A stretch of 20,867 nt of DNA, taken from assembly GCA_016765265.1 (NCBI GenBank), contig JAESQG010000277.1, positions 1 to 20,867 on the forward strand. The letters run 5' to 3'. The notes under the pieces are model-generated. The model searched no databases. It was not told the origin of the DNA and was given only the letters and a program-made list of their open reading frames with translations. Source of the stretch: Pseudomonadales bacterium (lineage in GTDB: Bacteria > Pseudomonadota > Gammaproteobacteria > Pseudomonadales > DC-out160). A program made the position numbers and the translations under genes. Numbering within the stretch: position 1 is the stretch's first letter; each line of letters begins with the position of its first letter. Below, one piece after another: positions 1 through 7,587 of this stretch.

Positions 1-260
1 TTATCCGTTAGAGAAATATTTGGGTCTGTTGGCTGGCCCATTATAATGGCGAGGCCATACCCAATTCCAATTAGGATTGCACTGCTAATAAGTGTCTTAA
101 TCCAAGACTTCTTTGCATGGCGTCCGGCTCTGAATTCCCGTTTTCGCTTATCAACTGCTTTAACGATACGGGCCTCTTCATCGGGCTTAACTTTTGTTTC
201 CCACATCTCGGGCGTGGCGTGACAAACTGCAACACTCGAGGGCAATAAACCTTTAAACAA
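1..260 (-). CDS. EntD-like 4'-phosphopantetheinyl transferase, N-terminal part (partial at left edge)
   Basis: This reading frame is open to the left edge (86 codons visible) and starts at a TTG at 260. A GGAG lies about seven bases upstream of that TTG, and an in-frame TGA lies just beyond it. The visible N-terminus has the spacing typical of EntD/PcpS-type transferases: a LLPSSVAV stretch, then PDEEARIVKAVDKRKREF, then AGRH. That corresponds to the family pattern P-E-E-x3-I-x-x-AV-x-KR-x-x-EF-x-AGR. Such enzymes transfer phosphopantetheine from CoA to carrier proteins of fatty-acid, polyketide or siderophore synthesis. After AGRH the similarity fades: the expected CAR box is AKK, and a hydrophobic stretch follows where a G-x-P-x-W-P segment is usual. 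The gene may therefore be divergent, frameshifted or decaying. It lies 46 bases downstream of galE on the same strand. The family call rests on the first 50 residues only. Confidence 0.45.
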   Translation of the reverse strand, partial: MFKGLLPSSVAVCHATPEMWETKVKPDEEARIVKAVDKRKREFRAGRHAKKSWIKTLISSAILIGIGYGLAIIMGQPTDPNISLTD

Positions 261-306
261 TGGTATTCTCCACTCTATTCAATCCCAGGATCAGTTTTTT
301 AACGGT

Positions 307-1305
307 TTATTTCGCTGCTCTTTTTTCCTGTAGCTTGCGTTCCCAGTTGAGTGATGATGTCACTATTTCATCCAGATCATCGAATTTTGGCTCCCAGCCC
401 AGCACCGACCGGACTTTTTCGGCAAGGGAGATTAAAGCGGGAGGATCACCCGCTCGTCGACCTTCTTCCACTATATTAAGTGGCTTACCGTTGGCTTTAC
501 CCACGGCGTCTAGGACCTCTCTTACGGAATAACCATGACCGTAGCCGCAATTGAGAGTGGTGCTGCTGCCTTTGTTTCTAAGGTATTCCAGTGCTTTTAT
601 ATGCGCCGAAGCTAAATCTTCCACATGGATATAGTCTCTAACGCCAGTGCCGTCCTTGGTGTCGAAATCTGTACCGAAGATCACTACCTTCTCGCGTTTA
701 CCCACAGCCGCTTCTACTGCCACCTTAGTCAGTAGCGTGGCTTTCTCTGTATTTTGGCCAATACGCCCTTTTGGATCACAACCTGCCACGTTGAAATAAC
801 GCAGAACCACATATCGCAGGTCAGAGGCGAAGGCAAGATCTTTGAGCATGAGTTCGCTCATCAATTTTGACATGCCGTAAGGGTTAATCGGATTAGTGGG
901 AGTATCTTCGCCACAGTAGTCCGAATCGGGAGTACCGTAGACTGCAGCTGTGGAAGAAAATACAAAGTGCTTAACCCCTGTGTTTTGGCAGCATTCTAAT
1001 AGCGAGCGCGTGTTAGCTGTGTTGTTGCGGTAGTACTTTAGAGGGTTTTCCACTGATTCAGGGACGATGGTGTGGGCTGCAAAATGTAACACGGTATCAA
1101 CATTATATTTTTTGAGGATCTCACTGACTAGTTCCTGATTGCCCGTATCTCCCTCTATGAATTCACCGTATAATGCGGCTACACGAAATCCCGTGGACAA
1201 GTTGTCTAGTATTACAATGTTTTCGCCTAACTCACCTAATTGGCGCACGACGTGGCTGCCTATATAGCCTGCGCCGCCTGTTACGAGAATAGAGGTATCT
1301 GTCAT
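307..1305 (-). CDS. galE: UDP-glucose 4-epimerase
   Basis: This enzyme interconverts UDP-glucose and UDP-galactose in the cytoplasm, supplying galactose-type sugars for lipopolysaccharide and exopolysaccharide or feeding galactose use. It is a short-chain dehydrogenase-fold protein. The N-terminus carries the NAD-binding TGGAGYIGSH motif (glycines 10, 13, 16 from the chosen start), then the conserved FSSTAAVYG strand and the catalytic YGMSK (Y143, K147). The substrate-side signatures LRYFNVAGCDP and RDYIHVEDLA follow. The length of about 332 residues is normal for GalE. I chose the ATG at 1305 because it places the nucleotide-binding strand right at the N-terminus, as in known epimerases. An in-frame ATG at 1332 would add nine residues, and neither has a strong ribosome binding site. 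It is divergent from the thioredoxin gene at 1519 and probably cotranscribed with the partial gene downstream of it. Confidence 0.95.
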   Translation of the reverse strand: MTDTSILVTGGAGYIGSHVVRQLGELGENIVILDNLSTGFRVAALYGEFIEGDTGNQELVSEILKKYNVDTVLHFAAHTIVPESVENPLKYYRNNTANTRSLLECCQNTGVKHFVFSSTAAVYGTPDSDYCGEDTPTNPINPYGMSKLMSELMLKDLAFASDLRYVVLRYFNVAGCDPKGRIGQNTEKATLLTKVAVEAAVGKREKVVIFGTDFDTKDGTGVRDYIHVEDLASAHIKALEYLRNKGSSTTLNCGYGHGYSVREVLDAVGKANGKPLNIVEEGRRAGDPPALISLAEKVRSVLGWEPKFDDLDEIVTSSLNWERKLQEKRAAK

Positions 1306-1518
1306 ATTGGGTATCACCGGGTTCGTCAACATTAACTGATTACTTTGCAGTCATTATTGGGTTGTACTTGTTGTTGCTTTAGTCATTATAAGTTGATGGG
1401 ATCACAAGTGCTGTGAGGCTAATCATAGCAATGTTCTACCAGCCCTTGTAGCTTAGTAGGTCGCTGAACAGGATAAAATTGGTTCACCATTTGAAACGCC
1501 AAGATAAGGTAGAATTCT

Positions 1519-2028
1519 ATGAAGATTATTTTTAACCCAGCTTTTGTTATTGTCATTAGCTTATTGGTAGGCGCAGCGACTGTTAGCGCATCAACCGTTA
1601 AAGTGGGTGAGCCAGCCCCCAAGCTTGAGTTACCCAATTTGGCAGGGACGGGCTCCGTCTCGCTAGAGCAATACAAAGGCAAGGTGGTATACCTTGATTT
1701 TTGGGCTTCATGGTGTGCCCCCTGTCGTAAATCATTCCCTCATTTCCAATTGATGCGCGAAGAATTGGGCCAATTTGGGTTCGAAATTTTAGGCGTTAAT
1801 GTAGATGAAAACGTCAAAGATGCAAAATCATTTTTAGAAAAAATCCATGTAGATTTTCCTATACTTTTGGATCCTCAAGGCAATAGTGCTGAAACATTTG
1901 GTCTCACTGGCATGCCGACCTCTTATCTTATTGACCAACAGGGTATCGTTCGGATGGTGCATCAGGGGTTCAAGGAAAAAGATATTAGAATAATAAAACA
2001 AAAAATTAATAAACTGTTGGCGAGATGA
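1519..2028 (+). CDS. TlpA/ResA-family periplasmic thioredoxin-like disulfide reductase
   Basis: A 169-residue secreted thioredoxin. Residues 1-24 form a signal peptide (basic start, hydrophobic core, ending near VSAS). The mature part begins with the KVGEPAPKLELPNLAG entry strand typical of the AhpC/TSA-Redoxin-TlpA group. The active site is WCAPC (C66, C69) and the cis-proline loop is GMPTSY (P133). Family members reduce or isomerise disulfides in the periplasm, for example in cytochrome c maturation; the exact partner here is unknown. A ribosome binding site (AAGGT) lies about ten bases before the ATG. It stands alone, divergent from galE and separated from the secretion operon by 450 bases, so a role in folding secreted proteins is only a guess. 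Confidence 0.9.
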   Translation: MKIIFNPAFVIVISLLVGAATVSASTVKVGEPAPKLELPNLAGTGSVSLEQYKGKVVYLDFWASWCAPCRKSFPHFQLMREELGQFGFEILGVNVDENVKDAKSFLEKIHVDFPILLDPQGNSAETFGLTGMPTSYLIDQQGIVRMVHQGFKEKDIRIIKQKINKLLAR

Positions 2029-2175
2029 GATGCATCAAAAACATAAATCCAACCTTAGTGGACTTCACTTTTATCATTACTGGATTTGATTATAAATTTT
2101 GATGATCGTGTTTTAGGATGAGGTGGTTTGCCTATTTTGGCCATATGATCGCTAATACACGGTGAGTGGAATAAG

Positions 2176-2208
2176 GTTGTACTGGTCGTTAATCGACCGC
2201 AGTGCAAC
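2176..2208. other. Strong imperfect hairpin, possible structured RNA or attenuator
   Basis: The left arm GTTGTACTGGTCG (2176-2188) pairs with CGACCGCAGTGCAAC (2194-2208) around the loop TTAAT. This gives 13 pairs with one G-U wobble and a two-base bulge. There is no immediate T-run (a TTTTT comes about 16 bases later on the plus strand), so it is not a classic intrinsic terminator. It could end or process the tlpA-like transcript, lie in a leader of the secretion operon, or be a dispersed intergenic repeat. Confidence 0.5.
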
Positions 2209-2316
2209 AGTCTGAAAATTGAAACTTTTTCTTAGAATCTAGTCCAAACAAACATGCCGCACAGGTCGAGGTGTCTTTGTTCAGTTCTCTATTCCAATGA
2301 TCTGGTAGTGAAGCGA

Positions 2317-2343
2317 TTGATCTTTTAGTCTTACCGCTATAAT
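2317..2343 (+). promoter_or_regulatory. Candidate sigma70 promoter for the gsp operon
   Basis: TTGATC (2317-2322) and a perfect TATAAT (2338-2343) are separated by 15 bases, slightly short of the optimum. Transcription would begin near 2350 and give a leader of about 175 bases before the chosen gspE start. This is the best match I see upstream of the operon; it is a motif match only. Confidence 0.4.
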
Positions 2344-2526
2344 TCATATAAGGGAGCTGGTTTTTCTAGAAATTGTAATGGTTTAGCTATTTGTTCTTTG
2401 TAGCCTAATATTTGATCTCAGGTGTATTTGATCACCGTTAGATTGATACAGTCTTTAGTTGCAAGCATGTAGTAAACACATATGCAAAACAGCATACATG
2501 TGCAAAACAACACAGTAGAGAAAAGT

Positions 2527-4056
2527 ATGGAAGAAGAAGCCAGTATTACGAGGGAAGTAGCGCAGGGCGCCATGCCTGGACTTAGCAACGTTAAGCGCTT
2601 TCCTTTTAGTTTTGCTAAACGCCATGGTGTGCTTCTTGATGGCGTTTATGGTGGCAAGGCTCTGATACATTTTAAACCTGGGGTAAAGCCTAGCATTATG
2701 GCTGAAGTGCAGCGCTTTATAGGGGGACCGGTAGATTTTCAAGCCGTTGACGGCCATGAGTTTGATAATCGGTTATCAGTCGCCTATCAAGACGATTCCA
2801 GCGAAGCGATGCTAATGGTTGAAGGGATAGGCGATGAGCTAGACCTGGCCAGTCTCGCGGATTCTGTTCCGCAAACCGAAGACTTAATGGAGCAGGAGGA
2901 TGATGCACCTATTATTCGTTTGATCAATGCTTTGTTGACTGAGGCTGTGCGCGAAAATGCCTCTGATATTCATATTGAAACCTTTGAGCGACGCATGGTT
3001 GTGCGTATGCGAGTCGACGGTGTATTGAGGGAGGTGGTGCAGCCCAAACGCGAGTTGGCCCCCCTGTTGGTTTCTCGTATTAAAGTCATGGCGAGATTAG
3101 ACATCGCGGAAAAAAGAGTGCCTCAAGATGGGCGTATTTCCTTGAGAGTTGCCGGCAGAGAAGTGGATGTGCGTGTGTCCACCATGCCCTCTAACAATGG
3201 CGAACGGGTGGTCATGCGGTTGCTAGATAAAAAGGCCGGTCGTCTGGATCTTGGACATTTGGGGATGGAGGGCAAAGACCTTACGCGAATGACTTCATCA
3301 ATCAATAAACCCCATGGCATCATTCTGGTGACAGGTCCCACGGGATCGGGTAAAACAACCACCTTGTACGCCGCACTGACCCAGTTAAATGATAAAAGTC
3401 GAAACATCCTCACTGTGGAAGATCCCATCGAGTACCAGCTTGGAGGTATTGGGCAAACACAAGTTAACAGCAAAGTAGAAATGACTTTTTCTCGTGGTTT
3501 GAGAGCGATCCTACGCCAAGATCCGGATGTGGTCATGGTGGGAGAGATCCGTGACTTGGAAACCGCTGAAATAGCAATTCAAGCTTCACTTACAGGGCAT
3601 CTGGTTTTATCGACCTTGCATACCAATACCGCGGTGGGAGCGGTGACTCGATTGCATGATATGGGAATAGAACCATTTTTACTTTCCTCCAGCCTTCTAG
3701 CGGTCATAGCTCAACGACTGGTGCGGGTATTGTGTCCGAGCTGCAAAGAGCCTTATTCACCTAGTGTCGCAGAGTGCGAAATCCTGGGCCTAGATACGGA
3801 TAAAGAATATCAGTTTTATCATGCGAAAGGATGTGAATCCTGTAATGGTATGGGCTACAGAGGACGAACGGGTATTTATGAATTAATCGTGATAAACGAC
3901 AAATTACGCACCATGATACATAACGGTGAAAGTGAAACCGAGATGGAACAATATGCAAGAACCATGAGTACCGGCATAAGAGATGATGGTGGTCGTAAAG
4001 TGGTTGATGGTGAAACCACCCTGGAAGAAATACTACGCCTCACTCGGGAGGGCTAA
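2527..4056 (+). CDS. gspE: T2SS ATPase GspE
   Basis: This is the cytoplasmic hexameric ATPase that powers pseudopilus assembly in type II secretion, docking on GspL and GspF. Numbered from the upstream ATG at 2482, the Walker A is GPTGSGKT (285-292) and the Asp box VEDPIEYQ lies near 312. The Walker B region DPDVVMVGEIRD (347-358) carries catalytic E355, and the His box TGHLVLSTLHTN spans 371-382. The C-terminal zinc motif is CPSC (418-421) and CESC (451-454) with a 29-residue spacing, as in GspE proteins. The N-terminal domain with RFPFSFAKRHG fits the GspL-binding region. I prefer the ATG at 2527 (509 residues), preceded by AGAGAAAAG, over the ATG at 2482, which has no visible ribosome binding site. 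It is the first gene of the operon in this window; gspC and gspD do not precede it. Confidence 0.95.
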   Translation: MEEEASITREVAQGAMPGLSNVKRFPFSFAKRHGVLLDGVYGGKALIHFKPGVKPSIMAEVQRFIGGPVDFQAVDGHEFDNRLSVAYQDDSSEAMLMVEGIGDELDLASLADSVPQTEDLMEQEDDAPIIRLINALLTEAVRENASDIHIETFERRMVVRMRVDGVLREVVQPKRELAPLLVSRIKVMARLDIAEKRVPQDGRISLRVAGREVDVRVSTMPSNNGERVVMRLLDKKAGRLDLGHLGMEGKDLTRMTSSINKPHGIILVTGPTGSGKTTTLYAALTQLNDKSRNILTVEDPIEYQLGGIGQTQVNSKVEMTFSRGLRAILRQDPDVVMVGEIRDLETAEIAIQASLTGHLVLSTLHTNTAVGAVTRLHDMGIEPFLLSSSLLAVIAQRLVRVLCPSCKEPYSPSVAECEILGLDTDKEYQFYHAKGCESCNGMGYRGRTGIYELIVINDKLRTMIHNGESETEMEQYARTMSTGIRDDGGRKVVDGETTLEEILRLTREG

Positions 4057-4059
4057 GCA

Positions 4060-5286
4060 TTGCCTGCATTTGATTATAGTGTTCTCGATGAAAGGGGTAG
4101 ACAAAAGAAAGGCTCCTTAGAGGGCGATAGTGCGAGACAAGTGCGTCAGCAGCTGCGAGAAAAAGGGCTAGTGCCTCTCACTGTCGAGTTGACGGTGCAA
4201 AATGGCAAAGGTGCCACTGCTCAGGGGCCCTCATTATTTGGCCCTCGCTTTAATTTAAGTGCTGCTGATTTGTCCTTGATCACCCGGCAGCTGTCAACCT
4301 TGATACAGGCAGGACTTCCGGTGGAAGAAGCACTACGAGCCATATCGAAACAAAGTGAAAAGCCAAAAGTAAAAAGCATGATGTTGGCGGTGCGCTCAAA
4401 AGTGGTTGAAGGGCATAATCTGGCGCAAGCGTTAAATGAATTCCCTTCCGCATTTCCTCATCTATACAGGGCGACAGTGGCGGCAGGGGAGCATTCGGGC
4501 CATTTGGATTTGGTGCTTGAGCAATTAGCAGATTATACAGAACGCTCACATGATACCTCTCGTAAAATTAAAGGAGCGATGGTTTATCCCGTAGTACTTA
4601 CCTCCTTTAGTATTTTAATCGTAGTGGGCTTAATGCAATATATTGTCCCGAAAATGGCCAGTGTATTCGAGAACTCAGGCAATGAGCTACCCGCTTTAAC
4701 AAGGGGTTTAATTGCCACTAGCGATTTTGTGGGGAATTACGGATTATATGTTCTAGTCTTGTTAGCTCTCGCTATTTTTGGTTTTTCCAAGGCGCTACAA
4801 AATGAAACCTTTAAAGAAAAGTTTCATCGGCAAGTGTTATACATGCCATTGATTGGTCGAATATCACGAGGATTTAATACTTCTCGTGTGGCCAGCACCT
4901 TAAGTATTTTGTCATCCAGCGGCGTTCAGTTGGTGGAGGCGTTAAAAATCGCTGGCGAAGTAGCAGGGAATGTGTGTATTCGAGAAGCCGTTATAGAAGC
5001 ATCGGTGAAAGTGCGAGAAGGTTCGAGTTTAAATAAATCGCTAGATCAAAGCGGGTACTTTCCGCCGATGATGATACAGATGATAGCCAGTGGCGAGGTG
5101 AGTGGTGAGTTGGATACGATGTTGTTCCGAGCAGCATCGACTCAAGAACGAGAATTAGAAGCTTTGATAAATACCTTAGTAGGGTTATTTCAACCATTGA
5201 TGATGGTGTTGATGGGGGTAGTGGTGATGACGATCGTGTTGGCGGTAATGTTGCCTATTATCAGCTTGAATACGTTGATTGGATAA
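4060..5286 (+). CDS. gspF: T2SS inner-membrane platform protein GspF
   Basis: GspF is the polytopic platform protein that couples the GspE motor to pseudopilin insertion. At 408 residues it has the normal length. The N-terminal PAFDYSVLDERGRQKKG is the family's signature start. Two repeated GspF domains follow (about 70-193 and 272-395), each with the ITRQLSTLIQAG or STLSILSSSG type of core, and three membrane segments lie near 174-196, 228-244 and 376-402. Translation begins at TTG (4060), three bases after the gspE stop. The TTG is supported by a strong GGGAGGG seven bases upstream, inside the end of gspE, and no ATG nearby fits better. Confidence 0.95.
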   Translation: MPAFDYSVLDERGRQKKGSLEGDSARQVRQQLREKGLVPLTVELTVQNGKGATAQGPSLFGPRFNLSAADLSLITRQLSTLIQAGLPVEEALRAISKQSEKPKVKSMMLAVRSKVVEGHNLAQALNEFPSAFPHLYRATVAAGEHSGHLDLVLEQLADYTERSHDTSRKIKGAMVYPVVLTSFSILIVVGLMQYIVPKMASVFENSGNELPALTRGLIATSDFVGNYGLYVLVLLALAIFGFSKALQNETFKEKFHRQVLYMPLIGRISRGFNTSRVASTLSILSSSGVQLVEALKIAGEVAGNVCIREAVIEASVKVREGSSLNKSLDQSGYFPPMMIQMIASGEVSGELDTMLFRAASTQERELEALINTLVGLFQPLMMVLMGVVVMTIVLAVMLPIISLNTLIG

Positions 5287-5364
5287 AGAAGGATCGGTTA
5301 GAGAAGAATTAGTTAAACAAAAGAAAGAGTATCGGTTTTTTAAATAATAAACTTGGAAGTTAAT

Positions 5365-5778
5365 ATGAAAAAGCAATTTGGTTTTACCATGATAGAGATA
5401 ATGGTGGTGGTGGCAATTATCGGTGTCTTGGCTGCAATGATTGTACCTGCAGTGATCGGAAAAGACGATCAAGCACGGGTGACGGCAGCGAAGAGCGACT
5501 TGATGAAGATTTCCGGCGCCCTTGATATGTTTAAACTGGATAACTACCGCTACCCCACAACGGATGAAGGTTTGGAGGCGTTATATTCAAAGCCCAGCGG
5601 TGCCAAAAACTGGGCGGAAGGGGGGTATCTAAAAAAAGAGCCTCAAGACCCTTGGAAGAACGAATTTGAATATTATAGTCCTGCTGAAACCGGACCCTAT
5701 GAAGTCATATCCCTAGGGTCCGATGGTCAAGAAGGCGGTGAAGGGTATGCATCGGACCTATCTACCGCAGATATTTAA
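5365..5778 (+). CDS. gspG: T2SS major pseudopilin GspG
   Basis: GspG is the main subunit of the periplasmic pseudopilus that acts as the piston of the system. The prepilin leader is MKKQFG, cut before FTMIEIMVVVAIIGVL, with the required Glu at mature position 5. The C-terminal part carries the calcium-loop type region PTTDEGLEALYSKP and DPWKNEFEY, which are strongly conserved in GspG. At 137 residues it is normal for the family. I chose the ATG at 5365 because GGAAG sits just upstream and the leader then has the usual six residues; an in-frame TTG at 5353 would add four. A 78-base gap separates it from gspF, the largest in the operon, so an extra promoter or processing site there is possible. 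Confidence 0.97.
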   Translation: MKKQFGFTMIEIMVVVAIIGVLAAMIVPAVIGKDDQARVTAAKSDLMKISGALDMFKLDNYRYPTTDEGLEALYSKPSGAKNWAEGGYLKKEPQDPWKNEFEYYSPAETGPYEVISLGSDGQEGGEGYASDLSTADI

Positions 5779-5781
5779 AAC

Positions 5782-6519
5782 ATGAGAGTGAAATATCCAG
5801 CTATTCGTAGCGCTGGGTTTACCATGATCGAAATACTGGTGGTGATAGCGATCATCAGTATTTTGTCTCTAGTGGTGGTCTATTCCATGAGTCTGGGCAA
5901 TCCATCTCAGCAACTGCGTCATGAAGGCAAGCGACTAGCAGCTGTCATTGACTTGGCCATCGATGAATCTATTTTCCGCTCTAAAGAGATAGGCTTGGAA
6001 GTCCTATCTGACGGTTATCGCTTTTTAGTGTGGGAGCGACCTGCTGAAGAGAGTTTAAGTGAGAATCAAAGTGAAGCCAGTCTTGCTCAGAGCGATGAGG
6101 AAGAGGAGACTTCCGTGGGATCGGAAACTCAACTTTCCCAGGGTGAAAGCGTACAGAACAGTGAAGAAGAAAAACCAAAGTGGGTGGCCATCGATGGGGA
6201 TAGAGTATTTCGTCAGTATGAATTTCCTCTCGGTATTAGAGCTTATTTAGAAGTGGAAGAAGGTGAAATTGATCTGTTGTCCGTGGCGGAAAAGACCGAA
6301 GAGTTGGAAGAAGCTGCCGATTTTAGCGCAGAAGGTAGTGAGGAAGGCAGTGAAGAAGGGGAGGTTTTACCTAACATCGTGTTTATGTCCAGTGGCGAGG
6401 TGACGGCGTTTCATCTTGAGCTGTTTTTGGAAGACGATAGCGACCTAAAATATATTATCGATGTTAACCAAATTGGCCAAGTAACCCTGACTAGACCAGG
6501 AGAAGAGGATGGGTTCTAG
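5782..6519 (+). CDS. gspH: T2SS minor pseudopilin GspH with acidic insertions
   Basis: This minor pseudopilin belongs to the pseudopilus tip region. The prepilin leader ends at G12, before FTMIEILVVIAIISILSL, with Glu at mature position 5. At 245 residues it is clearly longer than typical GspH proteins (roughly 170-200). The excess lies in two Glu/Ser-rich stretches: residues about 87-131 (including SDEEEETS and NSEEEKPK) and about 158-194 (including EGSEEGSEEGE). The second contains a 12-bp tandem repeat in the DNA. The conserved core resumes at NIVFMSSGEVTAFHLEL, the usual C-terminal GspH strand. The start ATG is three bases after gspG and its ribosome binding site is weak. The identity is clear from the prepilin motif plus position. 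Confidence 0.9.
   Translation: MRVKYPAIRSAGFTMIEILVVIAIISILSLVVVYSMSLGNPSQQLRHEGKRLAAVIDLAIDESIFRSKEIGLEVLSDGYRFLVWERPAEESLSENQSEASLAQSDEEEETSVGSETQLSQGESVQNSEEEKPKWVAIDGDRVFRQYEFPLGIRAYLEVEEGEIDLLSVAEKTEELEEAADFSAEGSEEGSEEGEVLPNIVFMSSGEVTAFHLELFLEDDSDLKYIIDVNQIGQVTLTRPGEEDGF
6331..6360 (+). repeat. 12-bp in-frame tandem repeat in gspH
   Basis: About 2.5 imperfect copies of GAAGGTAGTGAG encode EGSEEGSEEG within the acidic insertion of GspH. Third-position differences show that the copies have diverged slightly. Confidence 0.7.
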
Positions 6520-6895
6520 ATCAACGGGGTTTACTCTGATTGAAGTATTGGTAGCACTGTCGGTATTTGCTATCGCAGCGATAGGTTTGTATTCAGTGAG
6601 TGAGCAAAACGTGCGGAATGCTGCCCGGTTGGAAGAAAAAACCATGGCACATTGGGTGGCGATGAATAAAATGGTCGAGATCCAAACACTACCCGGTTGG
6701 CCTAGTTTAGGGACCCAAGACACTAAAGTGGAAATGGCCCAGCGCGAATGGCAAGTTAAAACTGTAGTGTCAAAAACAACGTTAAAAACCTTAAGAAAAG
6801 TCGAAATCAGAGTTGGTATTAACAACGATAGTTTTGGTGAGAAAATAAAAACCACCACGGTACTGACGGGTTATATTGGAAATAGGGCAATATGA
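6509..6895 (+). CDS. gspI: T2SS minor pseudopilin GspI
   Basis: GspI forms the tip complex of the pseudopilus with GspJ and GspK and is thought to nucleate it. The leader MGSRSTG is cut before FTLIEVLVALSVFAIA, with Glu at position 5. The 128-residue length, the AMNKMVEIQTLPGWPSLG segment and the REWQVKTVV strand fit the family. The gene overlaps the end of gspH by 11 bases; its ribosome binding site, GGAGAAGAGG, lies in the gspH coding sequence, suggesting coupled translation. Confidence 0.95.
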   Translation: MGSRSTGFTLIEVLVALSVFAIAAIGLYSVSEQNVRNAARLEEKTMAHWVAMNKMVEIQTLPGWPSLGTQDTKVEMAQREWQVKTVVSKTTLKTLRKVEIRVGINNDSFGEKIKTTTVLTGYIGNRAI

Positions 6896-7587
6896 AACGC
6901 ACTATCGACCCCATTCAGCATCATAAACAATCACTATCAAACGGGTTTACACTCATTGAGCTAATAGTAGCAGTGGCTATCTTTGCTGTGATTAGTTTAG
7001 GAACCTTCGCACTGTTTCAGTCGGTGTTAGCGGTAAAGGATAGAACGGATATACAGTCTGCTGCGTTAAAAGAGATACAGCGCGGGATAGCGATAATCAC
7101 TTCTGATATGGAACAAATCGTTCAGAGACCCATTAGAGATCAATATGGCGATTATCAACGCCCTTTAGTAGCACAACATGGCGGTGAAATTGAGTTTTCT
7201 AAAGCCGGGTGGACACTTTCACCCTTTAGCAAGACAAGACGAAGTGAAATACAACGGGTTCGTTATACCATGGAGGAGGGTGCACTAGTTCGGTCTCATT
7301 GGTATGTTTTAGATCGGGCCGGTGATAGTACGCCCATCTCTCTGCCACTAATACAAGGTGTCACTGAGCTTAGTTTTCGTTATTTGCAAAAAGACCCTCA
7401 ACACGGAAGCCAGTGGGTGGAAATGTGGCCCCACGATGGATCTAAGATACCTGAGCCTACCAACCCGCCTGGTCCAATCAAATATGCTCCGGACCCCTTA
7501 CCGCAAGTGATAGAACTTAATTTACTGACCGAGCGTTTTGGTTCCATTAAAAGACTTTTTCGTATCGTCGCGGAGCCTCCATTCTAA
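6892..7587 (+). CDS. gspJ: T2SS minor pseudopilin GspJ
   Basis: This tip-complex pseudopilin pairs with GspI and GspK. The leader is long (18 residues, ending SLSNG) and is followed by FTLIELIVAVAIFAVISLG with Glu at mature position 5. The C-terminal domain includes the conserved RYLQKDPQHGSQWVEMWP stretch followed by PDPLPQVIELNL. The length of 231 residues is ordinary. It overlaps gspI by four bases (ATGA), the classic arrangement for translational coupling. Confidence 0.95.
   Translation: MKRTIDPIQHHKQSLSNGFTLIELIVAVAIFAVISLGTFALFQSVLAVKDRTDIQSAALKEIQRGIAIITSDMEQIVQRPIRDQYGDYQRPLVAQHGGEIEFSKAGWTLSPFSKTRRSEIQRVRYTMEEGALVRSHWYVLDRAGDSTPISLPLIQGVTELSFRYLQKDPQHGSQWVEMWPHDGSKIPEPTNPPGPIKYAPDPLPQVIELNLLTERFGSIKRLFRIVAEPPF

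Larger units (their letters stand above)
2029..2481. other. Intergenic region between tlpA-like gene and gspE
   Basis: I find no convincing coding frame in these 453 bases. They hold a strong imperfect hairpin (2176-2208) and a sigma70-like promoter candidate (2317-2343), both listed separately. In many T2SS loci gspC and gspD lie directly upstream of gspE; neither is here and I see no recognisable remnant of them. Confidence 0.6.

Noticed and set aside
3123..3536. Minus-strand open frame of 137 codons opposite gspE
   Set aside because: It covers the antisense of the Walker A region of gspE; composition is that of a shadow frame.
6445..6858. Minus-strand open frame opposite gspH/gspI
   Set aside because: Antisense of a clear pseudopilin gene, without a ribosome binding site or a recognisable product.
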